Source: Stomorhina lunata
Taxonomy: Eukaryota; Arthropoda; Insecta; Diptera; Rhiniidae
Assembly: GCA_933228675.1 (NCBI GenBank)
Contig: OW121740.1
Span: forward strand, 157,221,191-157,285,190
Direction: 5' to 3'
DNA: 64,000 bases
The notes below the pieces were generated by a model, which searched no databases, was not told the origin of the DNA, and saw only the letters and a list, made by a program, of their open reading frames with translations. Below, piece by piece: positions 20,739 through 34,620 of this stretch. Positions within the stretch are counted from its first letter, which is position 1; each line of letters starts with the position of its first letter. The position numbers and the translations under genes are program-made.

Positions 20739-23178
20739 GGAAATATAGGAAATTTTTCGAAAATTTACTATTTATTGGAAATTTTTCGAAATTTCACTAT
20801 GGGAAATTTTTCGAAAATTGACTATTTATATGAAGTTTTTTGAAAATTGACTATTTATAGGAATTTTTGCGAAAATTGACTATTTATAGGAAATTTAAAG
20901 AAAATAGACTATTTATAGAAATTTTTTAAAATATGACTATCGGAAATTTTGCGAAAATTGACTATTTTGACGAAATTTTTTTTTGAAAATTTACTATTTA
21001 TAGGAAAGTTTTCGAAATTTGGCCTTTTATGGGAAATTTTTCAAAAAGCTACAATTTATATGAAATTTTTCGAAAATTGACTATCTATAGGAAATTTTTC
21101 GGAAATTGACTTTATAGAAAATTTTTCGAAAATTGACTATTTATACGAAATTTTTCGAAGATTAAATATTTATAGGAAATATTTTCGAAAATTTACTTTT
21201 TATAGGAAATTTTTCAAAAATTGACTTTTTATAGGAAATTTTTCGAAAATTGATTTTTTATAGGAAATTTTTCGAAAATTGTCTTTATAGGAAATTTTTC
21301 GAAAACTGACTATTTATAGGACATTTTTCGAAAATTTACTATTTATAGGAAATTTCTCGAAAATTGACTATTTATAGGAAATTTTTCGAAAATTTACTAT
21401 TTAAAGAAAATTTTTCGAAAATTGACTATTTATAGGAAATTTTTAGAAAATTAACTATTTTTAGGAAATTTTTCAAAAATTGACTATTTATACGAAATTT
21501 TCGAAAATTGACTATTTATAGGAAATTTTTCGAAAATTGACTATTTATAGGAAATTTTTCGAAAATTGACTATTTATATGAAGTTTTTTGAAAATTGACT
21601 ATTTATAGGAATTTTTGCGAAAATTGACTATTTATAGGAAATTTAAAGAAAATAGACTATTTATAGAAATTTTTTAAAATATGACTATCGGAAATTTTGC
21701 GAAAATTGACTATTTTGACGAAATTTTTTGAAAATTTACTATTTATAGGAAAGTTTTCGAAATTTGGCCTTTTATGGGAAATTTTTCAAAAAGCTACAAT
21801 TTATATGAAATTTTTCGAAAATTGACTATCTATAGGAAATTTTTCGGAAATTGACTTTATAGAAAATTTTTCGAAAATTGACTATTTATACGAAATTTTT
21901 CGAAGATTAAATATTTATAGGAAATATTTTCGAAAATTTACTTTTTAAGGGAAATTTTTCAAAAATTGACTTTTTATAGGAAATTTTTCGAAAATTGATT
22001 TTTTATAGGAAATTTTTCGAAAATTGTCTTTATAGGAAATTTTTCGAAAACTGACTATTTATAGGACATTTTCGAAAATTTACTATTTATAGGAAATTTC
22101 TCGAAAATTGACTATTTATAGGAAATTTTTAGAAAATTAACTATTTATAGGAAATTTTTCGAAAATTGACTATTTATACGAAATTTTTCGAAAATTGACT
22201 ATTTAACGAAATTTTTCGAAAATTGACTATTTATAGGAAATTTTTCGAAAATTGACTATTTATAGGAAATTTTTCGAAAATTGACTATTTATAGGAAATT
22301 TTTCGAAAATTGACTATTTATAGGAAATTTTTCGAAAATTGACTATTTATATGAAGTTTTTTGAAAATTGACTATTTATAGGAATTTTTGCGAAAATTGT
22401 CATATTTTAATTTTGCGAAAATTGACTATTTTGACGAAATTTTTTGAAAATTTACTGTTTATAGGAAAGTTTTCGAAATTTGGCCTTTTATGGGAAATTT
22501 TTCAAAAAGCTACAATTTATATGAAATTTTTCGAAAATTGACTATCTATAGGAAATTTTTCGGAAATTGACTTTATAGAAAATTTTTCGAAAATTGACTA
22601 TTTATACGAAATTTTTCGAAGATTAAATATTTATAGGAAATATTTTCGAAAATTTACTTTTTATAGGAAATTTTTCAAAAATTGACTTTTTATAGGAAAT
22701 TTTTCGAAAATTGATTTTTTATAGGAAATTTTTCGAAAATTGTCTTTATAGGAAATTTTTCGAAAACTGACTATTTATAGGACATTTTTCGAAAATTTAT
22801 TATTTATAGGAAATTTCTCGAAAATTGACTATTTATAGGAAATTTTTCGAAAATTTACTATTTAAAGAAAATTTTTCGAAAATTGACTATTTATAGGAAA
22901 TTTTTCGAAAATTAACTATTTATAGGAAATTTTTCGAAAATTGACTATTTATAGGAAATTTTTCGAAAATTGACTATTTATAGGAAATTTTTCGAAAATT
23001 GACTATTTATAGGAAATTTTTCGAAAATTGACTATTTATAGGAAATTTTTCGAAAATTGACTATTTATAGGAAATTTTTCGAAAATTAACTATTTATAGG
23101 AAATTTTTCGAAAATTGACTTTATAGGAAATTTTTCGAAAATTGACTTTTTGTAGGAAATTTTTCGAAAGTTTACTAT
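20739..23178 (+). repeat. Family D array with ~750-bp higher-order repeat
   Basis: Forward 29-bp units. Marker variants recur in the same order at 20831, 21579 and 22352 (TGAAGTTTTTTGAAAATTG each time), giving higher-order periods of 748 and 773 bp. Each copy goes on through GGAATTTTTGCG, GACTATTTTGACG, TTTGGCCTTTTATGGG and AAGCTACAATTTATATG. Copy 3 has lost the AAATTTAAAGAAAATAGAC units, and copy 2 lacks two units (58 bp) near 22100. The segment at 22900-23090 is almost uniform. Confidence 0.95.
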
Positions 23179-23665
23179 TTATAGAAATGTCTTCCTAATA
23201 ACAACTTTTCTATAGATATGTTTGCCTTTCCTCAGCTTTTTTATACAAGTTTTTGTCTATCGTCAACTTTTTTACAGAAATGTCCCAATAACGTAAACTT
23301 TTCTACGGAAACGTCTTCATAACGCCAACTTTTTATAGAAATGTTTGCTAAACGTAAACTTTTCTGTAGAAATGTTTGCCTAACGTCAACTTTTCTATAG
23401 AAATGTTTACCTTTTTTCAACTTTTCTGTAGAAGTGTTTACCTTTTTAAAGTTTTCTATAGAAATGTTTTCTTCATGTAAACTTTTCTATAGAAATGTTT
23501 ACCTTTTTTCAACTTTTCTGTAGAAATGTTTACCTTTTTAAAGTTTTCTATAGAAATGTTTTCTTCATGTAAACATTTCTATAGAAATGTTTGCCTATCG
23601 TCAACTTATCTATCTAAATGACTTTTTTTCGTTAATATTTCTACAGAAATGTCTTATTTATTCCA
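23179..23665 (+). repeat. Family C block (right bracket)
   Basis: About 15 degenerate units of CAACTTTTCTATAGAAATG plus TTTGCCTAACGT. A pair of units (TTTACCTTTTTTCAAC, then TTTTTAAAGTTTTC and TTTTCTTCATGTAAAC) is repeated at about 23410-23480 and 23490-23570, a small internal duplication. Confidence 0.9.
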
Positions 23666-24442
23666 TATTTTTGGAAACCCCCATACCCACATGTCGTCAT
23701 CTGTCTTTCCAACCACTTAACTTTAGTGTTTGATGTTTTTTAATAAAAATGCATTTTTCAAGTGTTTTTGTATCCAGTTTTGGATACTTACTCATTTCCT
23801 GACAAGAGACTTCCAGTTTATCATAGGTACTCCTTGTCTCTATCTATCAAAAGCATTAAGTCTAATCTTTTGATGCCTCTTCTACCTAGAAGAAGTGCCA
23901 GTATTTAAATACTTCAGCACATGATTTAAAACTGACATTTTTCCGCTTTTCATTTTCTGATATAAAATCTAGTCGTTTTTCTTCCGTTTTCTTTTTGGAA
24001 TTTTTTTGTTTTACTGCAGAGTAGAGCAGAGTAGGGCCCTCTTTGCTCAAAGTGTATGTAAATCCCAGATAATGGCACTTAAGTTCGTTAACGTTAATTC
24101 TTCTTAAGATCAAAATAAAAACGTATAGTAAAATCGTTTTTTTTTTACTTTTTCATGGCATTTACATCCGTTTGACAGATTAAAGATGACGATAAGGATA
24201 ATAGTAGGAAAATAAAAAAGCTAAATAAACTGCAAGATGAATTTGTTAGGAATTTGAAATATTTTAAGCAAAAATTATATGAGAAAAATGCTTAAGTTCA
24301 TTGTTGCTCTTGTATGATTTAAGAAAAGCGACTATGACACATTTTAAGGAATTAATTTCAAGATAATTTGCATTTCAGTCAAAATCGCAGACTAATCAAA
24401 AGCTGAAACAGCTGTAATTGACGGTTCTATTAGATAAAATAG
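23666..24442. other. AT-rich single-copy DNA
   Basis: No recognisable gene is seen. After a pyrimidine-rich run ending GTTTGACAG (24171-24179), a plus-strand frame reads KDDDKDNSRKIKKLNKLQDE and on to a stop near 24295. It has an acceptor-like start, but 39 open codons are expected by chance at this base composition. The minus frame at 23886-24113 has no domain. Confidence 0.45.
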
Positions 24443-26322
24443 GAGGAAATCGAAAATTGGTTATTTTTAGGAAATTTGTCGAAAATTGACTATTAATAGG
24501 AAATTTTTCGAAAAATGACTATTTATAGGAAATTTTTCGAAAATTTACTATTTACAGGAAATTTTTCGAAAATTGACTATTTATAGAAAATTTTTCGAAA
24601 ATTGACTATTTATAGAAAATTTTTCCAAAATTGACTATAGGAAATTTTTCGAAAATTCACTATTTATAGAAAATTTTTCGAAAATTGACTATTTATAGGA
24701 AATTTTTCGAAAATTGACTATTTATAGGAAATTTTTCGAAAATTGACTATTTATAGGAAATTTTTCGAAAATTGACTATTTATAGGAAATTTTTCGAAAA
24801 TTGACCATAGGAAATTTTTCGAAAATTGACTATTTATAGGAAATTTTTCGAAAATTGACTATTTATAAAAAACTTTTCGAATATTGACCATAGGAAATTT
24901 TTCGAAAATTCACTATTTATAGAAAATTTTTCGAAAATTCACTATTTATAGAAAATTTTTCGAAAATTGACTATTTATAGAAAATTTTCGAAAATTGACT
25001 ATTTATAGGAAATTTTTCAAAAATTGACTATTTATAGGAAATTTTTCGAAAATTGACTATGTATAGAAAATTTTTTGAAAATTGACTATTTATAGGAAAT
25101 TTTTCGAAAATTTACCATTTATAGGAAATTTTTCGAAAATTGACTATTTATAGGAAATTTTTGGAAAATTGACTATTTATAGGAAATTTTTCGAAAATTG
25201 ACTATTTATAGGAAATTTTTCGAAAATTGACTATTTATAGGAAATTTTTCGAAAATTGACTATTTATAGGAAATTTTTCGAAAATTGACTATTTATAGGA
25301 AAATTTTCGAAAATTGACTATTTATAGGAAATTTTTCGAAAATTGACTATTTATAGAAAATTTTTCGGAAATTGACTATTTATAGAAAATTTTTCGGAAA
25401 TTGACTATTTATAGGAAATTTTTCGAAAATTCACTATTTATAGAAAATTTTTCGAAAATTGACTATTTATAGGAAATTTTTTGAAAATTGACTATTTGTA
25501 GGAAATTTTCGAAAATTGACTATTTATATCAAATTTTTCGAAAATTCACTATTTATAGAAAATTTTTCGAAAATTGACTATTTATAGGAAATTTTTCGAA
25601 AATTTACCATTTATGGGAAATTTTTCGAAAATTGACTATTTATTGGAAATTTTTCGAAAATTTACTATTTATAGAAAATTTTTTCGAAAATTGACTATTT
25701 ATAGGAAATTTTTCGAAAATTGACTTTTTATAGGAAATTTTGCGAAAATTGACTATTTATAGGAAATTTTTCGAAAATTGACTATTTATAGGAAATTTTT
25801 CGAAAATTTACCATTTATAGGAAATTTTTCGATTATTTACTATTTATAGAAAATATTTCAAAAATTGACTATTTATGGGAAATTTTTCGAAAATTGACTA
25901 TTTGAAGGAAATTTTTCAAAAATTGACTATTTATAGGAAATTTTTCGAAAATTGACTATTTATAGGAAATTGTTCGAAAATTGACTTATTAAAGGAAATT
26001 GTTCGAAAATTGACTTATTAAAGGAAATTTTTCGAAAATTGACTATTTATAGGAAATTTTTCGAAAATCGACTATTTATAGGAAATTTTTCGAAAATTGA
26101 CTATTTATGGGAAATTTTTGGAAAATTTACTATTTATAGGAAATTTTTCGAAAATTTTCTACTTATAAAAGGTTTTTCTAAAATTTACTTTTTAAGGGAA
26201 ATTTAATATTTATAGGAAAATTTTCAGAAATTGAATATTTTTAGAAAATTTTTCAAAAATTTTCTATTCGAAGAAAATTTTTCAAAAATTTTCTTTTTAA
26301 AGGAAATTTTTCAAAAATTGAC
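24443..26322 (+). repeat. Family D tandem array, 29-bp unit
   Basis: About 64 units of GGAAATTTTTCGAAAATTGA plus CTATTTATA. The array is more homogeneous than 16510-18868. Shortened units (GACTATAGGAAA, GACCATAGGAAA) recur near 24635, 24805 and 24888, suggesting small block duplications of about 85-170 bp. The right end decays into TTTTCTATTCGAAG units. A pure T run of about 20 follows at 26333-26352. Unlike the other D arrays, no C block flanks it. Confidence 0.95.
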
Positions 26323-26352
26323 TAGGAGCTTTCTTTTTTTTTTTTTTTTTGA

Positions 26353-27334
26353 TAAACGACATAAAAATCCTACTAAAACCCCGAATTTATCTTAATCAAC
26401 CATAAAATACTTTGTTGGGATTTTCTTCAAAAATAGAAACAGGAAACCAAGAAAATGCATTTCACACCGCAAGATTTCCTTAGATTTAACTAAAAGAAAA
26501 TTTAATGTTTGTCACATTAACATTTCACACAATTTACAATAACATTTATTCCATTTATGTCTTCCTATTTTCATCTTTTAGTTCGGATGCATAAAACATG
26601 CATTCAATTTGGTAACAAAACTCTTTTATATAAAATCAGGTAAGACTTTTTGTTGCATAAATGTGCTGAAAGACAGACATATTTTTCTCACGTATTTACT
26701 CATGTGTGTGTTTCTACGAAACGAAACAAAAAAACATAACCGTAACTATGTGACAATATTCCATTATGTCACAAAAAAAGTAAACACATTTTATATGGGA
26801 AAACATTACGTGGCAGTTTTCCATAGTCACTTTTTTATACTTTATACGACAAGATTGCATTTCCGTTTAAGGTTAATACAAATTTTTCCTTCGTCAGGCT
26901 TTTAAGACTTTTCCATATGAAAGAATGTATGTGTTTGTGTGAGAGAATTAAACTGCCTATTGTATGACAATGTAATGCATTTTTACACTCAAGAAAAAAA
27001 TCTATGAAATCTCTTAACATATATCTCAACATTAAAAATATATAAAATGATTTGTATTTTTTTGTTCTATACCTTTTTTTAGTATATTCTTAAAGTTTTG
27101 CGAATTGTACTAGTCTTAATATACGACATGCATGTGCATGACGAGCATGTTCAGGTAACACGTAAATCTATTTATATGAGTGTATTACAAAATAAAATCC
27201 TATTTTGTTCAGGTTTTTTATTTTTTGTCGCTCTTTATTTAACACTATTAAATATTGTTCGCAAATATTGTTTTAATGTTGGTATTTTCCATTGCAAGGA
27301 TATGACTAGACTATATAAAGAGACTATACTGTAA
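26353..27334. other. AT-rich single-copy DNA
   Basis: Nothing recognisable is seen. The frames at 26609-26905 (plus), 26835-27032 (minus) and 27098-27334 (plus) overlap or lack any domain. The last runs into the start of the 14-bp array. Confidence 0.55.
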
Positions 27335-29772
27335 CGATAAGACTAGTAGGTGTAGATTATGCTGACAAGGATATGACGACTAGAATATGACTACCAGAGT
27401 ATGACAACCAGCATATGACTACTGGAATATAAAGATCAGATTATGACTACTAGAATATGACTACTAGAATATGAGGACCAATATATGATAACTAGAATAT
27501 AAGGAACAGAATCTGACTACCAGCATATGACTACTAGAATATGAAGACCAGAATATAACTACCTGAATATGTCTTCTAGAATATGAAGACCAGAATATGA
27601 CCAGCAGGATATGAAGGCCAGAATATGACCACTGGAACATGAAGACCAGATTATGACTACTAGAATAAGAGGATCAGAATATGACTACTGGAATAGGAAG
27701 ACCAGAGTATGACTATTAGAACAACAAGACCAGAATATGACTACTAAAATATGAAGACCAGAATATGAATACTAGAATATGACTACCAGAATATGACTAC
27801 TGGAGTACGACGACCAGAATATGACTACTAGAATATGAGGACCATAACGTGACTACTAAAATATGAAGACCAGAATATGAATACTAGAATTTGATTACCA
27901 TAATGTGACTAGTAGTCATATTCTGGTAATCAAAACCAGAATATGAATATTAGAATCTGAAAGCCATAATATGACAAGCGGAATATGACTACTGGAGTAT
28001 GATGACCAAAATATGACTAGTAGAATATGAGGACCAGAATGTGACTAAGAGAATATGACTACTAGTATATGACTACTAGAGTATGAAGGCCAGAATATGA
28101 CTACTGGAATATGAAGATTAGAATATGGCTACCAGAATATGACTAGTACAAATGAGGACCAAAATATAACTACTAGAATACGAGAACCAGAATATGGCTA
28201 CCAGTATATGACTACTAGAGTATGAAGACCAGAATATAACTACCAGAATATGGCACTAGAATATGAAGAACAGAATATGACTACTAGAATATGCTGGCTA
28301 AAATATGACTGCTGGAATAAGAAGACCAGATTATGACTACTAGTATTTAAGGACCAGAATATGTCTACTATGAAGACCAGAATATGACTACTAGAATATG
28401 ACGACCAGAATGTGACTACTGAAGATCAGATATGACTTCTAGAATATGAGGACCAGAATATGACTACCAGAATTTGACTACTGGAGTAAGAAGACCAGAA
28501 TATGAGGACCGGAATATGAGAATCAGAATATGAAGACCAGAATATGACTACCAGGATATGACTTCTAGAATATGAGAATCAGAATATGAATACCAGGATA
28601 TGGCTACCAAAATACGATTACTAGAATATGACTAACAAAATATAAAGACTGGAGTATAAAGACCAGATTATGAGGACCAGAATGTGACTACTAAGATATG
28701 AAGACCAGAATATGACTACTAGAATATTAGGGTATGAAGACTAGAATGTGACTACTAAAATGTGAAGACCAGAATATGTGGACCAGAATATGAATACCAG
28801 ATTATGACTATTAAAATATGACAACTAGATTATGAATACCAAAATATGAAGACTGGAGTATGAAAACCAGAATATGACTACCAGAATATGAGGACGAGAA
28901 TATGATTGCCAGAATATGAGGACCAGAATGTGACTACTAAAATATGAAGACCAGAATATGGCTACCAAAATATGACTACTAGATTATGAACACCAAAATA
29001 TGAAGACTGGAGTCTGAAGACCAGAATATGACTACTAGAATATGAGGACCAGAATGTGACTACTGAAATATGAAGACCAGAATATGACTACTAGAATATG
29101 AGGACCAGAATATGAATACCAGGATTTGGCTACCAAAATATGGCTAATAGAATATGACTACCAAAATAAGAAGACTGGAGTATGAAGACCAGAATATGGC
29201 TACTAGAATAGGACCAGAATATGATTGCCAGAATAGGGGGACCAGAACGTGACTATTAAAATATGAAGACCAAAATATGACTACTAGAATATGAATACCA
29301 AAATAGGAAGACTGGAGTATAAAGACCAGAATATGATTACTAGAATATGAGGACCAGGATATGACTAGTAGAATATGAAATTCAGAATATGAGGACCAGA
29401 ATATGACTACTAGAATATGAGGACCAGAATATGAGGACCAGAATATGAAGACTGGAGTATAAAGATCAGAATATGATTACTAGAATATAAGGGCCAGGAT
29501 ATGACTAGTAGAATATGACATTCAGAATATGAGGACCAGAATATGACTACTAGAATATGAGGACCAGAATATCACTACTGGAATATGATGACTAGAATAT
29601 GACTACCAGAATATAACGACCAGAATATGAGCACTTGTATGTAATGACCAGAATATGACCACTAGATTCTAAGGAGCAGGATATGACTTCTAGAATACAA
29701 TGACCAGAATATAACGACTACAATTGGACGACCAGAATATCACGGTCAGAATATGGCGACTAGAAAACGACT
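27335..29772 (+). repeat. S14 tandem array, 14-bp unit
   Basis: About 170 units with consensus AGAATATGANNACY. Two main versions alternate, AGAATATGACTACT and AGAATATGAGGACC, so the effective higher-order unit is often 28 bp. Units with GACTGGAGTATGAAGACC recur about 28630-29470, marking larger duplications. Family S14 lacks the A/T-tract architecture of A to E and is not related to them by eye. Confidence 0.95.
27893..27931. repeat. 39-bp near-perfect palindrome inside the S14 array
   Basis: GATTACCATAATGTGACTA is followed by its imperfect reverse complement TAGTCATATTCTGGTAATC (shared centre G). This is the only clear place in the array where the 14-bp units run backwards, a local inversion of two or three units. 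Confidence 0.8.
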
Positions 29773-30623
29773 TCAGTAGTTTTTTTTTTTTATATTATTT
29801 TTCATTTAAACAAACCATATGCCAGTTTATAGACTACAAATTTAATTATGAGTTTTTTCTGTATTTTATTTGCAAATATTGTTTATTGCACATTTCAGTT
29901 TTTAATTAAAAAAATTCTTTTTAATATTTTTAAAAGAAAATATATGGACACATATTGATAATTTGTTTTTATATTGTCTTAAAATAAATTAAAAAATAAT
30001 ATTCGTTCTTTTATATACATACATACATATTTTTCCATAAAATTCATTTTCATTTCATCGCAAATTGTTTGTTATTATTAAATTGACAATTCAAGAAGCC
30101 ACAAAAACTAATTTCATATTTGGTTACTTGTGTTTCTTTTTTTAAAATTTATTTTTGTTTTATTATTGTTTAAAATTAAAGAGAAAAGAAAATCCTATTT
30201 CTAAATCCCAGAAAAAAAAATCTAAAAAAAATAAAACTTTCTTTTCGTTGACAAAAGAAAAATTTGCAATCTTGTACTTTATCAACGACACTTTGATAAA
30301 CAACAAAACCAACAAGAACAATAAGAGAAACAAACTAAAGAAATAAAATAAAAAGTTGCCTAAAAGTATACTTTTTAATTTAAAAATCCTGCAATAAGTT
30401 TATGTCATTCTCTGTGTGTCGAAAAATCCCTTTACTCCTTCTCCCCCTGTCTCCACTCTGTCTCTAAAAAGATAATGTCAAGTGTTTCGGGTAGTCTTAT
30501 GTTAGAAAATAGGAAAATAAATACATAAATAGAAAACGAGATGAATATACATGGACACAGATGTGTGTGTTTGAATGAATAGCTGTTATTTATTAGACGA
30601 AATACCGTTGTACAGTGGGATAT
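29773..30623. other. AT-rich single-copy DNA with a pyrimidine tract
   Basis: No gene is seen. At about 30428-30470 a tract of nearly pure C/T (CCCTTTACTCCTTCTCCCCC, then TGTCTCCACTCTGTCTCT) stands out from the AT background. On the minus strand it offers GAGA-type motifs and could form triplex DNA. ATACATACATACAT repeats lie near 30015. Confidence 0.5.
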
Positions 30624-32600
30624 TAATATAAAAACTGGAATATGACGTTTAGAAAAATTATGATTAATTGGACGACATAAATATGATGACTAAAATGCGA
30701 CTACTAGAATATGACTGCAGTAATATGAAGTAATGACTACCAGAATATAACGACTAGAGTAGGATGACTCAAATAAGATAACATGGAGATGACTACAAAA
30801 CTATGGCTAGTGACTACCAGAATATGTCTGTTAGAATGTGACTACCGTAATATGACTGTATTTGCTGACTAAAGCATGACTATCGGAATATCGCTATTGT
30901 AATATAAAGACTAAAAATTACTACCAAAATTTGACGATGCCAATATAGCTACTAAAGTAAGATAAATATGACTACTAAAATGACTAGAATATAAGTACCA
31001 GGATATGGTGACTAGAATATGACGACTATAATATGACTACAAGAATATGACAACTAGCGTAGGACTACTAGAATATGAATACAGGAATATGATGATTAAA
31101 ATATGACTAGGAGGATATGATGACTAGAATATGGCTACCAGAATATGACTACCAGAACAAGAAAACCGGAATATGGAGATGAGATGAGATGACTAGAATA
31201 TGACGACTAGAATATGGCATCCAGAATATGAATACCGGAATATGATGACTAGAATATGACTACCAGAATATGACAACTAGAATAGGACTACTAGAATATG
31301 AATACAGGAATATGATGATTAGAATATGACTAGGAGGATATGATGACTAGAATATTACTACAAGAATATGACTACCAGAATAAGAAAACCGGAATATGAT
31401 GACTAGAATGTGACAACCAGGATGAGATGACTAGAATATGACTTTCAGAATATGACGACTAGAATATGACTACCAGAATATGAATACCAGAATATGATGA
31501 CTAGAATATGAGTACCAGGATATGATTACTAGAATATGACTGCTAGAATAAGACGACTAGAATATGACTACCAAAATATGAATACCGGATGTGATGACTA
31601 GAATATGACTACCAGGATGAGATGACTAGAATATGACTATCAGAATAAGACGACAAGAATATGACTACCAAAATATGAATACCGGAATATGATGACTAGA
31701 ATATGAGTATCAGAATATTACTACTAAAATATGACTACAAGAATGTGAATACCGGAATATGATGACTAGAATATGACTACCAGGATTTGATGACTAGAAT
31801 ATGTCGACAAGAATATGGCTACCAGAATATAAGTACCGGAATATGATGGCTAGAGTATTAATATTAGGAGAAGATGATTCGAATATGAGTACCAGAATAT
31901 GACGACTAGAAAATGACTTCCAGAATATGAATATCGGAATATGATGACTAGAATATGACTACCAGAATATGATGACTAGAATATGAATATCAGGATATGA
32001 TGACTCGAATATGATTACCAGAATATGAATACCGGAATATGATGACTAGAATGTGACTACCAGATTATGAATGCCGGAATATGATGGCTAGAATAGGACT
32101 ATCAGGATATGATGACTTGAGTATGGCTGCCAGAATATGACTGCCAGAATATTTCTACCAAAATATGACTACCAGAATATAAATGCCGGAATATGATGAC
32201 AAGAATAGGATTAGGATATTATGAATTGAGTATGACTGCCAGAATATGACGACTAGAATATGACTACCAAAATATGAATACCGGAATATGATGACTAGAA
32301 TATGAGTATTAGAATATGACTACTAAAATATGACTACAAGAATATGAATACCGAAATATAATGACTAGCATATGACTACCGCGATTTGATAACTAGAATA
32401 TGACGACAAGAATATGGCTACCAGAATATGAGTACCGGAATATGATGACTAGAATATGAATGCCAGGATATGATGACTCGAATATAGTACGAAGAATAGA
32501 ATATAACGACTAGAATGTGATGATAAGAATATGACTACTAAAAAACGGCTAACATAATACGACTACTAGAAAATTACTATTAGATATGAGTACTAGAATA
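30624..32600 (+). repeat. S14 tandem array with 42-bp higher-order unit
   Basis: About 140 units of 14 bp. From about 31200 the dominant order is AGAATATGACTACC, AGAATATGAATACC, GGAATATGATGACT, a three-unit (42-bp) higher-order repeat that does not occur at 27.3-29.8 kb. The left 500 bp are strongly diverged and out of register. Confidence 0.93.
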
Positions 32601-33969
32601 TGATGACTAGACTTTGATGTGCCGTCTATATTATACTTCTTTTGTCATTGATTCCCAGATGACTGCCACAAATATGATAATGTATGACGGCTTGAATATG
32701 ACTACTAGTTTATAAAGACTTGTGTAAGTATGACTACTTAAGTATGTATTATGTTCACATTTTTCTTCTATTGTACCCACTGTGCTACAATAAAGTGACA
32801 TAAATAGCAATAACAATATTTTATATAGACAATATTTAGTAAAAATACTCAACATATTTTCCTCCTCAGCTCTTTTGCTCGGTCTTATCTAAATAAACAA
32901 AAACATACATACAAATGTTTACACTCTATAAGTTACAATAACTTTACGTGTTTTAAATGCAAACGTTTTCGTTTCAAAGGATGGAATGGGAAAATTTTTC
33001 GTATAAAAAATTGCTGGTATTAAAGCAATAACAATATCATTGTCATTGACTTACAGTATAAAAACTGTTATACATATACATACTTACATATACGTATATG
33101 TTCTAGTATGTCTGTACATCTGAGTTTGTGTTCATATGAACAATTTTGCATTCTTCATCAATGCAGGCGCTTGCTTTTGCACTTATCGTCTACAATAGGA
33201 GCAAATTTATGAAAATCGTTTTATCCTGTCGAGGCAAAATGAAATTCATGTTTTCGCATCTGTGATTATACTTTATATTCCCAAAGCTACTTTTCTAATG
33301 AAAATCACCGAAATCGTTAACAGAACATATTCATTTCAGCAAACGAATACGTAGTTTACAAAGTCTGCCACTGTGCTTTGTTTATTTTTAATTACAAAAT
33401 TTTGTGAATAAGCAATTCCTATTAAAATTGATAATAAAACTGATTTATAATATAAATTCTTTATTAGATAATAAAGATTGTCACAATTAAGAATTAAGCT
33501 GATAATTCTAATTAAATATGTTGTAAACTTTTATATACCAAAACTTTATGTTTAACTAGACGTGTTTAAATCTACTTGATTATGATTATATTTCTTATAT
33601 CTTTTATTTATAACATTTTTATGTTTAATCTTATGACACTAAAATTACTATTAATCATGTCTTTAAATTTCATGTATTCTTATGTTTCTTTGGAAATTGT
33701 CTTTATATCACCTCATGCAAAGGCTGAAAGATTTTTATGTGTCATCTTTAGCTAAGACCTTCATATTTTGCGTTTTAACATTGGGATAATTCTCTAGTAT
33801 TTTTAAAATTTATAAGCCTATTTGCATTGAAAATTGACGACGTCATTAGAATTATTAATAAATTAATGTTGAGAGTTGCTATTAATGCGTATATGTTATA
33901 AACAACAATATCTTGTAAATAAACATTTTATACATATATGTATACTATACTTAGAGTATATCGTAGGTT
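32601..33969. other. AT-rich single-copy DNA between S14 arrays
   Basis: No gene is called. Scattered S14 remnants persist to about 32740. At 33162 CATCAATGCAG resembles a 3' splice site and is followed by an open stretch (ALAFALIVYNRSKFMKIV) with a stop after about 32 codons. Chance is the likelier explanation. ATACATACATATAC repeats occur at about 33072-33098. Confidence 0.5.
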
Positions 33970-34620
33970 TAAAATGACTAGCAAAATATGACTACCAGAA
34001 TATGATAATCAGAATATGACGACTTAAATACGTCGACTATTGTACGATGAATAGAATATGACGACTTTAAAATGACTACTGGAATATAATGATCAGAATA
34101 TGAAAACAAGAATATGACGACTAGAATATGACTACCAGAATATGAATACTAAAATATATGAGGACCACAATATTATGATTAGAATATCGAAATCAGAATA
34201 TGACTATAGTAATATGACGACTAAAATATGATAATCAGAAATTATCGACTTGATATAGCGACTACAGTACTATGATGACTAGAAAATGGCTACCAGAATA
34301 AGACAACTAGAATATGATGACTAGAAAATGAAAAAAAAAAAAAAATATATGAAGATCTTAATAAGACTACCAGAATATGACTATCGTAATATGAGAATTT
34401 GTTGACTTGAATATACTCGTAGCAACTACAGTACTATGATGACTAGCAAATGACTACCAGAATATGATAACAAGAATAAGAATAAAAAAATATAGCCACC
34501 AGAATATGACTATCGTAATCTGATGACTTAAGGCCCTCAGCCCTATTGAGAGTCAATGATAACAGAATATTAAGACTAGAATATGATGAATATAAAATAA
34601 CTACAAAATACGATGACCTC
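33970..34620 (+). repeat. S14 array, diverged
   Basis: About 45 degenerate AGAATATGACNACT units with many insertions, including a poly-A run at 34330-34345. It is the most decayed of the three S14 arrays and passes directly into a short family E block. Confidence 0.88.

Noticed and set aside
24171..24295. Acceptor-like site followed by a 39-codon Lys/Asp-rich frame
   Set aside because: An open stretch of this length is expected by chance at this base composition; no donor, start or domain supports it.
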